Positions 1 to 7,687 of a stretch of DNA of 64,000 nucleotides are shown here, piece by piece. Source of the DNA: Deltaproteobacteria bacterium (GTDB lineage: Bacteria; Myxococcota; Kuafuiibacteriia; Kuafuiibacteriales; Kuafuiibacteriaceae); assembly GCA_020632995.1 (NCBI GenBank), contig JACKEN010000022.1, forward strand, positions 12,228 to 76,227, written 5' to 3'. The notes below the pieces were generated by a model that saw nothing but the letters and a program-made list of their open reading frames with translations, made no database searches and was not told where the DNA came from. The position numbers were made by a program, and so were the translations under genes. Position 1 is the first letter of the stretch. Every line of letters starts with the position of its first letter.

Positions 1-243
1 ATCTGGCGCGGCGCGTACCTGTCGACGCTGGCGCGCCTCGAGCGCCTCGAGGCGAAGCTTGCGGGCGATCTGGAGGCGCACGGCCTCGCCCTCGACCTCG
101 ACCGAGCGCGTCGGGTCGCCGGGCGCCTCGAGCGGGTTGGCAAGCCCACCTTCGCCGACTTCTTCTGTGGACCGGTGCGGATCTCGCGACCGCCCCTCGC
201 CTTGGAACGTCGTGCGCGCGCCGAGGGCGCACGCGCGAGCTGA
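1..243 (+). CDS. C-terminal end of a possible FAD/NAD(P)-dependent oxidoreductase (partial)
   Basis: An open frame enters from the left edge and stops at a TGA 8 bases before the next start, leaving about 80 residues. It begins IWRGAYLSTLARLERLEAK and contains FADFFCGPVRIS near its end. The WRGAYLS...LER block followed by an FF..(R)I stretch recalls the C-terminal tail of type II NADH dehydrogenase-like flavoproteins, but the nucleotide-binding parts lie outside the window, so the family is a guess from the tail alone. The close spacing suggests cotranscription with the acyltransferase downstream. Confidence 0.4.
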   Translation: MWRGAYLSTLARLERLEAKLAGDLEAHGLALDLDRARRVAGRLERVGKPTFADFFCGPVRISRPPLALERRARAEGARAS

Positions 244-251
244 GGAGCATC

Positions 252-1736
252 ATGAGTATCTGGACGAGCAAGTATCAACGTCTGACGGCGGTGGATCGCG
301 GCTTCTTGGACATGGAGGATGACAGCCTCCACATGCACGTGGGCTCGGTGGCGATCTTCGAGACGGGCGATCTGTCGACCCCCGAAGGGGGCGTCGACTT
401 CGGGCGGATCCGCGACTACATCGCGTCGCGTCTGCACCGGGTGCCCCGCTACCGGCAGAAGATCACGTACACGCCGGTCGAAAGGCACCCGGTCTGGGTC
501 GACGACGACCGCTTCAACATCGACTACCACCTGCGACACACCGCTCTGCCGCGTCCGGGCGACGAGCGTCAGCTCAAGAGACTCGCGGGGCGGCTGATGT
601 CTCAGCAGCTCGATCGAGGGAAGCCGCTCTGGGAGATCTGGGTCGTAGAGGGTCTCGGGCCGGATCGCTTCGCGATCATCAACAAGGTGCACCACTGCAT
701 GATCGACGGCATCTCGGGGAACGAGATCCTGCAGCAGATCTACACGCCGGCCCCGAAGGAGCACCACGCGTCACCTCGCCCGTTCCGGGCGCGCGACCTC
801 CCGAGCGCGCTCGAGCTCTTCATGGGTGCGACCAAGCGCCGATTCGAGGCCCCGGTCGCGGTCGCCCGCACGATGAGGGACGCCGCCCTCGCGCCCACCA
901 GGGCCCTCCGCAGGACCCTGGAGACGGCCCCGGCCGTAGGTCGCGTGTTCGACAACTGGAGCCAGTTGGCCTCGCCCACGCCCATCAACCAGCCGATCGG
1001 GCCCCACCGCCGCTTCGACTGGCTGCAGATGGACCTCGATCGCGTGCGCGCGGTGAAGACCAAGATGAACGGCACGGTGAACGACGTCGTGCTCACCGTG
1101 GTCGCGGGGGCGATGGCCCGCTTCTTCGAGGACCACGGCATCGATCCGGGCAGCCAGGAGCAGATGCGGTTCCGCGTCTTCTGTCCCGTCAGCCTGCGCG
1201 GTGAGCGCGAGAGGAGCACCCTCGGCAACCGCGTCGCGATGACCATCGTGGACCTCCCGCTCGGGAACCGGCCGCCGCAGGAGCGCCTCGATGGCGTCAA
1301 GGAGAGCTTCCGGAGCTTCCGGGAGTCGAAGGAGGCGCTCGGCGCGGACGTGTTGACCTCGGCGAGCAACTGGATGGCCCCGACCCTCGTCTCCCTCTCC
1401 TTCCGGATGAGCTATCGCCGGCGGGCGGGCAACATGGTCGTCACCAACGTGCCGGGACCGCAGGTGCCCCTGTACCTGCTCGGCGCGCGGATGCTGGAAA
1501 CCTACCCATTGGTGCCACTCTTCATCGAACAGTGCCTCGGGATCGCGCTGTTCAGCTATGCGGGCAGGCTCTTCTGGGGCTTCAACTCGGACTGGGAGAC
1601 CATGCCCGACCTGCACGCCCTGGTGGAGAACGTGTCCGAGGCGTTCGCCGAGCTCGAGGCGCATGTCGGCTCGAGGAGGGTGCAAGCGGTCCAAGGACCA
1701 TGCTACGGTCCCACCCCATGCGCCCGTACGTCGTAG
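252..1736 (+). CDS. Wax ester synthase/diacylglycerol acyltransferase (WS/DGAT) family protein
   Basis: The 494-residue protein matches bifunctional wax ester synthase/acyl-CoA:diacylglycerol acyltransferases in length and motifs. The catalytic motif HHCMIDG lies at residues 147-153 (HHxxxDG; the second His is the general base). The N-terminal opening SAVDRGFLDMED-like segment and the late block NVPGPQVPLYLLGARM are also typical. The family transfers acyl groups from acyl-CoA to fatty alcohols or diacylglycerol, making storage lipid at the inner membrane face. The start is an ATG after GAGGAGCATC. The last 19 bases overlap the N-terminus of the next gene, so the final residues are poorly conserved extension. 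Neutral-lipid synthesis is inferred from family only. Confidence 0.9.
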   Translation: MSIWTSKYQRLTAVDRGFLDMEDDSLHMHVGSVAIFETGDLSTPEGGVDFGRIRDYIASRLHRVPRYRQKITYTPVERHPVWVDDDRFNIDYHLRHTALPRPGDERQLKRLAGRLMSQQLDRGKPLWEIWVVEGLGPDRFAIINKVHHCMIDGISGNEILQQIYTPAPKEHHASPRPFRARDLPSALELFMGATKRRFEAPVAVARTMRDAALAPTRALRRTLETAPAVGRVFDNWSQLASPTPINQPIGPHRRFDWLQMDLDRVRAVKTKMNGTVNDVVLTVVAGAMARFFEDHGIDPGSQEQMRFRVFCPVSLRGERERSTLGNRVAMTIVDLPLGNRPPQERLDGVKESFRSFRESKEALGADVLTSASNWMAPTLVSLSFRMSYRRRAGNMVVTNVPGPQVPLYLLGARMLETYPLVPLFIEQCLGIALFSYAGRLFWGFNSDWETMPDLHALVENVSEAFAELEAHVGSRRVQAVQGPCYGPTPCARTS

Positions 1737-3391
1737 GCCTGGCAGGCCTCGTGGGCCTCCTGGCTGGCTGCGTCGGGCGCATCGAGTCGCCGGGCTCGGC
1801 CCCGGAGCCCCCGGCCACCACGACCCCCTCCACCCCGGTGGCCCCGGCGGATCCTCGCGCCTGCGCCGACGACACCCTGTCGCCCACCCCTCGGCTCCGC
1901 AGGCTGGCTTTCGCCGAGTACGACCGGAGCGTGCGGGATCTGCTGACCCTCGACGTGAGCCCCTCCACCGAGCTGGGCCCCGAGGTGGCCGGGGTGACGC
2001 CGACGTTGTGGTCGGGGGTCAAGGTCGCGGCAAGCCAGGTTGCGGCGCGCTTCGCGGCGGACGGCGCCGCCTTCGCGCGGGTGGTGGGCTGCGGGGCCAC
2101 CCCCGACGCCGACGCGTGCGCGGCGGACTTCATGACCCGCTTCGGGCGCCGCGCCTACCGCCGGCCCCTGACCACCGAGGAGTCCGAGCGCTACGCCGCC
2201 CTGTGGGCCGCCCGGGCCGAGCTGACCGAGACCGGCAGCTTCGAGGAGGGGATCGCGCTCCTCGTCGAGGCCATGCTCCAGTCGCCGGGGTTCCTGCTCC
2301 GGGTGGAGCGGGGCGCCGCGGTGGACGGCGTGGTGGCCCTCGACGGCTACGAGCGGGCTACCCGGGTGGCCTACGCCCTGTGGGGTGCTGGGCCCGACGA
2401 CGCGCTCCTCGACGCCGCGGCGGCGGGGGAGCTCGACACCGCGGCCGGGGTGCGTCAACAGGCCTTGCGCATGGTGGGCCCCGAGTTCGACCCGCGGGTG
2501 GCCGCGATGCTGCAGTGGGTCCACGCCGAGTGGCTCGGCATGGGGGGCGCCTACGCGCAGTTCTGGAGCAACACCCAGCGCGATCCCGCGCTCTTCCCCG
2601 AGTTCTACCCCGGCATCGACGCCGAGTTCCGTGAGGAGGTCCTGCGCTCGATCGAGTCGGTGTTCCTCTCCGACGGCGGCTTTCAGGCCCTCTTCACCGG
2701 GGCCGAGACCCAGGTCACCCCGGCCCTCGCGTCCATCTACGGGGTGGCGCACCCCACCGGGGCGGGCTGGGCGCCGGTGACCCTCGATCCCGCGCTCCGA
2801 CCGGGCATTCTGAGCCGGGCCGGCTTCCTCGGCACCCACGGCCGCTACACGCGGGGCTCGCTCATCTACCGCGGGGCCTTCGTGCAGAAGCGCGTCCTCT
2901 GCCGGGCCATCGGCGCGCCGCCCGCGGGGGCCGACGCGACGCCGCTCCCGGAGTCGACGGAGAACCTGCGCACCACCCGACAGCGCATCGAGGCGATGAC
3001 CGCCGCTCCGAGCTGCGCCCAGTGCCACAAGGAGCTCATCAACCCCGCCGGCTTCCCTCTCGAGTTCTTCGACGGCATCGGCCGCCACCGCACCACCGAC
3101 AACGGGGAGGCGGTGGACGGCAGCGCCACCCTCGTCCTCGACGGCAAGGAGATCACGGTGGACTCACCGAAGGCCTACGCCGAGGCCCTGGGGAGCTCCT
3201 TCGAGGCCCCGCGCTGCTACGTCGACCGCTTCATCGAGTACACCTTCGCCGACGGCGCGGCCCGCCTGGGCTGCGAGGACGTGCGGCTCGCAGACTACCT
3301 TGCAGATCCCCAGCACAGTCTCCGGGGCTTCCTGGTGGAGCTGGTCTCGAGCCCGCGGTTCCTCACCCGGGCGGCCGAGGAGGCCCAATGA
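1718..3391 (+). CDS. DUF1592 domain-containing lipoprotein (DUF1587/1595/1592/1588/1585 architecture)
   Basis: About 557 residues. The start chosen gives MRPYVVGLAGL with a lipobox ending LLAGC; another ATG 18 bases upstream is possible. Recognisable blocks in order are LRRLAFAEYDRSVRDLL (DUF1587-like, around residues 50-70), FGRRAYRRPLT (DUF1595), a central DUF1592 region, RAGFLGTHGRYTRGSLIYRG (DUF1588, around residues 365-385), a CAQCHKE haem-type CxxCH near residue 433, and DUF1585 with FIEYTFADGAA. This architecture is common in Planctomycetes and Myxococcota and is almost always followed by a DUF1552 gene, as here. Function is unknown; an envelope redox or polymer-processing role is only a guess from the CxxCH motif and context. 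Confidence 0.88.
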   Translation: MRPYVVGLAGLVGLLAGCVGRIESPGSAPEPPATTTPSTPVAPADPRACADDTLSPTPRLRRLAFAEYDRSVRDLLTLDVSPSTELGPEVAGVTPTLWSGVKVAASQVAARFAADGAAFARVVGCGATPDADACAADFMTRFGRRAYRRPLTTEESERYAALWAARAELTETGSFEEGIALLVEAMLQSPGFLLRVERGAAVDGVVALDGYERATRVAYALWGAGPDDALLDAAAAGELDTAAGVRQQALRMVGPEFDPRVAAMLQWVHAEWLGMGGAYAQFWSNTQRDPALFPEFYPGIDAEFREEVLRSIESVFLSDGGFQALFTGAETQVTPALASIYGVAHPTGAGWAPVTLDPALRPGILSRAGFLGTHGRYTRGSLIYRGAFVQKRVLCRAIGAPPAGADATPLPESTENLRTTRQRIEAMTAAPSCAQCHKELINPAGFPLEFFDGIGRHRTTDNGEAVDGSATLVLDGKEITVDSPKAYAEALGSSFEAPRCYVDRFIEYTFADGAARLGCEDVRLADYLADPQHSLRGFLVELVSSPRFLTRAAEEAQ

Positions 3392-5058
3392 GCACCTTCG
3401 ATCCGCGCCTCGGGCGCCGCCGCTTCCTGAAGGGCCTCGGCGGCGTCACCGTGGGGCTCCCGCTCCTGGGCTACGCCGGCCGGGCCTCGGCCCAGGCCAT
3501 GTCGGGCCCGAGGAACGTGGTCCTGTTCTGGACCCCCAACGGCTTCAACCTCAGCACATTCTTCCCGCGGCTCCGCCACGCCGGCGGCAGCTCGGCCTTC
3601 GGGCCCCTGAGCGCCGCGTCCTTCGCGGACCGGCCGCTCGACCTCACCCCGGACGTGGTGAACGGGGTGCCGCGGGAGATCTTCCGGCACCCGGAGTGGG
3701 GCCTCAGGGCCCTGGCCCCGCTCGCGAGCAAGGTCTCCGTCCTGCGCGGCTTCAGGAACTCGCGGCGCGGCTTCCTCGACCTCGCGGCGGGCGGCGATCA
3801 CGGGATGAACACCGCGTGCCGCTTTACCGCGGCCGGCATCGGGACGGGCCGCGGCCTCGCCCTCGGGCCCTCGCTCGACTACGCGCTGGCCGCCCGCATC
3901 AACCCGCTCCTGGACGGGGCGCGGGTGCCGCTGGTGCTGCACGTGGGCGCCAACGCGAACCCCCAGAACGGCGACGGCACCAGCTTCATCAGCTACCGCG
4001 GGTCCGAGGATCCCGACCCCGGCATCAACAACCCGTGGGTGGCGTTCCGGCGCCTCATGGGCATCACGCCGGGCGGGGCGGCGGAGGATCGCCTGATCCG
4101 AAAGCGCCAGCGCATCGCGGACCTGGTCCGGGGCGAGCTCGGCGCGCTCCAGTCCGAGCGCACCTACGGGGCGCGGGACCGGCGCCTGCTCACCGACTGG
4201 CTCGGGCTCATCGAGGCCACCGAGGACGAGATGCGCGAGACGGGCCTGTGCACCGCGGAGACGGTGGCCCGCTACGCGCCGGTGTCCGCGGTGCAGGCCT
4301 TCGAGGGGGCGAGCAACGACGCCCTCGGCCGCTACGAGGACTTCGGGCGCATCGGCGACCTGATGCTCAAGATCACCGCGCTCTCGCTCGTGTGCGGGCA
4401 CACCCACGTGGCCACGATCCAGTGGTCGTCCGGTGCAGGCGGGCCTGCATTCGGCGCCCTCGGGATGGGCGCGGGCGCGCCCGCCGGCACCTGGCACGGG
4501 GGCGAGCGCCACCACGAGCTCTCCCACCGCAACGGCTCCGACGGCGCCGAGCCGGGGTTCCTGCCCGACGTGGAGCGCAACATGTCGTGGATCGACCAGT
4601 GGTACGGCGAGCGCTTCCGGGACCTCGCCCAGCTCCTCGAGGAGCTCAACCTGCTGGACGACACCGCGATGGTGTGGATGCCCGAGTTCGGCGACGGCCG
4701 ACAGCACCACTTCATCGACATCGCGGCGGTGGTGGCGGGCGGCTGCGGGGGCTACCTCAAGACCGGGGCGGTCATCGACTGCTCGGCGAACGGGCGCTGG
4801 GACGATCGGCTCGACACCGAGACGAACGGGCCCCGCATCGGTCCCGCAAGCGATCCTGCCAACGTCTACGACCTCGACATCGGTTGGATCGACGGGACCA
4901 CCTCCCACAACAAGCTCCTCACCACCCTCTTCAACGCGGCCCTCCCCCGGGACGCGGAGGGGCGCACCATCGACCCCATCCGCCGCTTCCCCGAGGTGGA
5001 CACCGCGGATCCCCACAACGACCTGCAGGACGGCGAGATCGATGCCCTCAAGGCCTGA
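3388..5058 (+). CDS. DUF1552 domain-containing protein with Tat signal
   Basis: 556 residues starting at an ATG that overlaps the preceding stop (ATGA). The N-terminus carries a twin-arginine signal, GRRRFLKGLGGVTVGLPLL, followed by ASAQA, a probable signal peptidase site, so the protein should be exported folded. The body shows DUF1552 features such as NVVLFWTPNGFN, the GGDHGMNTACRFTA region and VWMPEFGDGRQHHF. The obligate pairing with DUF1592 suggests that the two act together in the envelope; no biochemical role is established that I know of. The 4-base overlap implies translational coupling. Confidence 0.9.
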   Translation: MSTFDPRLGRRRFLKGLGGVTVGLPLLGYAGRASAQAMSGPRNVVLFWTPNGFNLSTFFPRLRHAGGSSAFGPLSAASFADRPLDLTPDVVNGVPREIFRHPEWGLRALAPLASKVSVLRGFRNSRRGFLDLAAGGDHGMNTACRFTAAGIGTGRGLALGPSLDYALAARINPLLDGARVPLVLHVGANANPQNGDGTSFISYRGSEDPDPGINNPWVAFRRLMGITPGGAAEDRLIRKRQRIADLVRGELGALQSERTYGARDRRLLTDWLGLIEATEDEMRETGLCTAETVARYAPVSAVQAFEGASNDALGRYEDFGRIGDLMLKITALSLVCGHTHVATIQWSSGAGGPAFGALGMGAGAPAGTWHGGERHHELSHRNGSDGAEPGFLPDVERNMSWIDQWYGERFRDLAQLLEELNLLDDTAMVWMPEFGDGRQHHFIDIAAVVAGGCGGYLKTGAVIDCSANGRWDDRLDTETNGPRIGPASDPANVYDLDIGWIDGTTSHNKLLTTLFNAALPRDAEGRTIDPIRRFPEVDTADPHNDLQDGEIDALKA

Positions 5059-5476
5059 GCGGGCCAGGCACCTGCTCCTCGCGGCGCTGGTCGGCGTGGC
5101 TTGCAACTCTGGTTGCGGGGGCCGCATCGCCGATCCCGCCCCCTTCTTCGCGGCCCAGGAGCTGGACGTGGAGGGCGAGCTCCTCCCCACCGCCTGCGGG
5201 GCCGCGCCGTGCCACGACGCGGATCAGCCGTCCTCGGGGCTCGACCTGGTCTCCCCCGGGGTGGCGGCCCGCCTGCTCGGGGTGGCGAGCACCTGCGGCG
5301 GGCGGGCGCTCATCGAGGCGGCGCCCCGACAGGGGAGCTACCTGTTGGAGAAGGTGGAGACCTCCACTCCGGCGTGTGGCGCGCGGATGCCCTTCGGCGG
5401 GGTCCTCGCCGACGCGGAGCTGGTCGCCCTGCAGGCCTGGGTGGCCGGGGTGCGCACCGCCACGGTGGGGGAGTGA
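5042..5476 (+). CDS. Cytochrome c-like (planctomycete-type) lipoprotein
   Basis: 144 residues with a short signal ending in a Cys-rich stretch (ALVGVACNSGCGG), consistent with a lipoprotein. The body has CGAAPCHDAD, a CxxxxCH variant of the haem c site, then SSGLDLVSPGVAARLLG, CGARMPFGG and a terminal LQAWVAGV helix. This pattern is seen in small myxobacterial proteins next to DUF1592/DUF1552 pairs. The haem motif has one spacer residue more than the usual CxxCH, so haem attachment is uncertain. It overlaps the end of the DUF1552 gene by 17 bases and precedes the barrel protein by 4 bases. Confidence 0.7.
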   Translation: MPSRPERARHLLLAALVGVACNSGCGGRIADPAPFFAAQELDVEGELLPTACGAAPCHDADQPSSGLDLVSPGVAARLLGVASTCGGRALIEAAPRQGSYLLEKVETSTPACGARMPFGGVLADAELVALQAWVAGVRTATVGE

Positions 5477-5480
5477 CGCG

Positions 5481-6668
5481 GTGATCTCGGCCCTGCTCCT
5501 CGCGGCCCTCCTCGGTGCGCCGGTCGAGTCGCAAGACGTCTTGCTCGTGGAGCGCTTCACCGGGCCGGGGGCGAAGCGGGCCCAGGCGCAGGTGACGCGG
5601 GTGCTGGCTCAGGCGCCGACGTGTCGGGTGGCGACCGCGCCGGGGCCCGAGGTGACGGCGCGGCTGGTGGGCCGGATCGAGCGGGCCAAGCGTCAAGTCG
5701 TCTTGCAGCTCACGGTCTACCGGGCCCACGACGGGGCCGAGCTGGGCGCGGTGCGCCTGGCCGCACGGTCGACCGCGGGTCTCGACAAGGTCATCCGCGC
5801 GCGCTTGAACCCCGAGCTGGCGCCGTTGCTGGCCCGCGCCAAGCCGCCTCTGCCACCCCCGCCGGTGCTCGCGGTCGCCCCGCCGCCGAGCCCGCCGCCC
5901 CCCGCGGCACCGCCGGCCCGGGTGGAGGTGCCCGCGCCCACGCCCACGTCTGACGAACCCCGCGGGGGGCTCCTGCGCCTGGAGGCCGGGGTGGGCTTCC
6001 TCAACCGGCAGCTCTACTACACCGACGACCTCTTCCGGGCGCAGCAGAACTACGTGCTCCCCTTCGCGCCGGGGGCCCGCCTGGGCCTGGTCGCCCACCC
6101 CGGGGTGCTCTTCGGGCCGGGTCTCGTGGAGCACTTCGGCCTCTACGCGCAGGCTCTCTTGCACGCTCCGCTCGAGTCGGAGGACGCGGCCGGTCAGCGC
6201 TTCGACACCCGCTCGCTCCAGGTGGCGGGCGGGCTCGAAGCCACTCTCGACTTGGGCCCCCTGAGCGCGGCCGCGACCCTCGGGGTCGGGCACCAGCGCT
6301 ACACCGTGGCGGGGGTCGAGGGCGGCGACGCTGGCGTGCCCGAGGTGCGCTACCTCCACCTCGATGCGGGCGCGCGCCTGCGTCTCGAGCTGGGCCCGGT
6401 GGCGGTGCGGGGCCAGGGCGCCTACCTGCACCTGCTCGGGGTCGGTGCGCTGGACGACGCGGACTGGTTCCCTCGGGCCCAGGGCCGCGGGGTCGAGGTG
6501 GCGGGCGCGCTGGAGTGGGCGCCGTGGCCGGTGCTGGCGGTGGTCGCGGGCGTCGACGTGCGGCGCTACTTCTTCACCATGCGCCCCGAGGTGGGCGACG
6601 CCCGCGTCGCGGGGGGCGCGGTGGACCAGTACCTGGTGACCCACGTGGGCGCGCAGCTCCGCCTCTAG
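5481..6668 (+). CDS. Probable outer-membrane beta-barrel protein with Pro-rich linker
   Basis: 395 residues from a GTG start four bases after the previous gene. There is a signal-like start (ISALLLAALLG), a small N-terminal domain of about 110 residues, a Pro/Ala-rich linker around residues 120-155, then alternating aromatic/hydrophobic strands ending in HVGAQLRL, which resembles a barrel closing strand. No enzyme motif was seen. Position at the end of the DUF1592-DUF1552 operon suggests an outer-membrane partner of those exported proteins. It could equally be an unrelated porin-like protein. Confidence 0.6.
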   Translation: MISALLLAALLGAPVESQDVLLVERFTGPGAKRAQAQVTRVLAQAPTCRVATAPGPEVTARLVGRIERAKRQVVLQLTVYRAHDGAELGAVRLAARSTAGLDKVIRARLNPELAPLLARAKPPLPPPPVLAVAPPPSPPPPAAPPARVEVPAPTPTSDEPRGGLLRLEAGVGFLNRQLYYTDDLFRAQQNYVLPFAPGARLGLVAHPGVLFGPGLVEHFGLYAQALLHAPLESEDAAGQRFDTRSLQVAGGLEATLDLGPLSAAATLGVGHQRYTVAGVEGGDAGVPEVRYLHLDAGARLRLELGPVAVRGQGAYLHLLGVGALDDADWFPRAQGRGVEVAGALEWAPWPVLAVVAGVDVRRYFFTMRPEVGDARVAGGAVDQYLVTHVGAQLRL

Positions 6669-7687
6669 CGGCGGCGGCGCGCGGCGAGGAGGAGGCCGAA
6701 GAGCAACCCCAGCGGCGACGCGCCCGCGCCAGGCGACGCGCAGCGGCAGCCCTCGGAGGGCGGGTCGAAGGGGAGGTCGACGACGCCCGCGTCGGGCACC
6801 GGGCCCAAGCTCGGGGCGTCGACGCCCGCGTCCAGCCCCGGGCTCGCGGCCGCGAGGCGCGGGCCGAGCTGGGCGTCGCAGCCCTCGGGGCGCAGGCCGT
6901 CCGCGCAGGCGCTGGCCATGGTGGCGGTGATCCAGTCGAGGTAGGCGTCGACGCGCGCCTCGGTGCTCGCGGAGTCGCAGCTCGTGAAGCCGTAGCTGTT
7001 GACGCTGACCAACCGCCGCTCGGGGGCAAGTCCGTCGGGCACGTCCATGAACGTCGGGCCGCCGGAGTCGCCGCTGCACCGGCTCGGCGCGCCGACCCCG
7101 CCGGTCCGCACGACCTCGGGGCCGACGAACGAGATCGTGGACTTCGCCGCGCGCAGCGGCCCCGACAGGCCGGTCTCGTCGCGCCCGTAGCCCACGATCA
7201 AGACGGGCGCGCCCTGCACCAGGCTCGCCGCGATCCGGGCGTCGGCGAGGGCGGGGAGCTCGACCCCAGTCACCGGCGCGTCGAGGAAGAGGAGCGCGAG
7301 GTCGTGGGCGATGTGGCCCTCGTCCGCCGGCACGTACTCGGGGTGCAGGGCCCAGCCTCGCGCGAGCGACCACCTGTCGTTCTTGACGATCAGGTTGAGG
7401 AACGCGGTCAGGTCGCGCGCGAAGTAGACCTCGTGGCTGGCGTCGAAGTCCTCGAGGCAGTGGGCGGCGGTGAGCACGGTGTCGGGGGCGATGAGGCTGG
7501 CCGAGCACAGGGGGCCCGCGTTCCGGTCGTCCGCGAAGCCTCCGGTGAAGCCTACCGACGGATAGTCGCCGAGCTGAACGAGCTCGCCATACAGGATGGC
7601 GGCCTCGTCGCGCGCGCTGTCCGGCGGCTCGGGCCCGCCGCAGGCGGCGAAGAGCAGCGGCAAGGTGGTCAGGGCCGCGCGCCTCAC
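6665..7687 (-). CDS. Trypsin-like (S1) serine protease lipoprotein with MYXO-CTERM-like tail
   Basis: 340 residues from a GTG start that overlaps the upstream stop (GTGA). A short signal ends in a lipobox (LLFAACGG). The S1 catalytic triad is complete: His76 in LTAAHC, Asp129 in HIAHDLALLFLD and Ser208 in CSGDSGGP. The C-terminus has GCRCASPG, a hydrophobic helix (LGLLFGLLLAA) and a run of arginines, the layout of the MYXO-CTERM sorting signal recognised by myxosortases in Myxococcota. Both a lipobox and a MYXO-CTERM tail are visible; only one may be used. It is cotranscribed with the large DUF4215 lipoprotein. Confidence 0.88.
   Translation of the reverse strand: MRRAALTTLPLLFAACGGPEPPDSARDEAAILYGELVQLGDYPSVGFTGGFADDRNAGPLCSASLIAPDTVLTAAHCLEDFDASHEVYFARDLTAFLNLIVKNDRWSLARGWALHPEYVPADEGHIAHDLALLFLDAPVTGVELPALADARIAASLVQGAPVLIVGYGRDETGLSGPLRAAKSTISFVGPEVVRTGGVGAPSRCSGDSGGPTFMDVPDGLAPERRLVSVNSYGFTSCDSASTEARVDAYLDWITATMASACADGLRPEGCDAQLGPRLAAASPGLDAGVDAPSLGPVPDAGVVDLPFDPPSEGCRCASPGAGASPLGLLFGLLLAARRRR

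Noticed and set aside
771..1694. 307-codon minus-strand frame opposite the acyltransferase
   Set aside because: Low-complexity Arg/Ala/Glu/His translation and no motif; the plus strand carries a full WS/DGAT protein.
3295..5190. 631-codon minus-strand frame opposite the DUF1552 gene
   Set aside because: Antisense shadow with biased composition; no domain.
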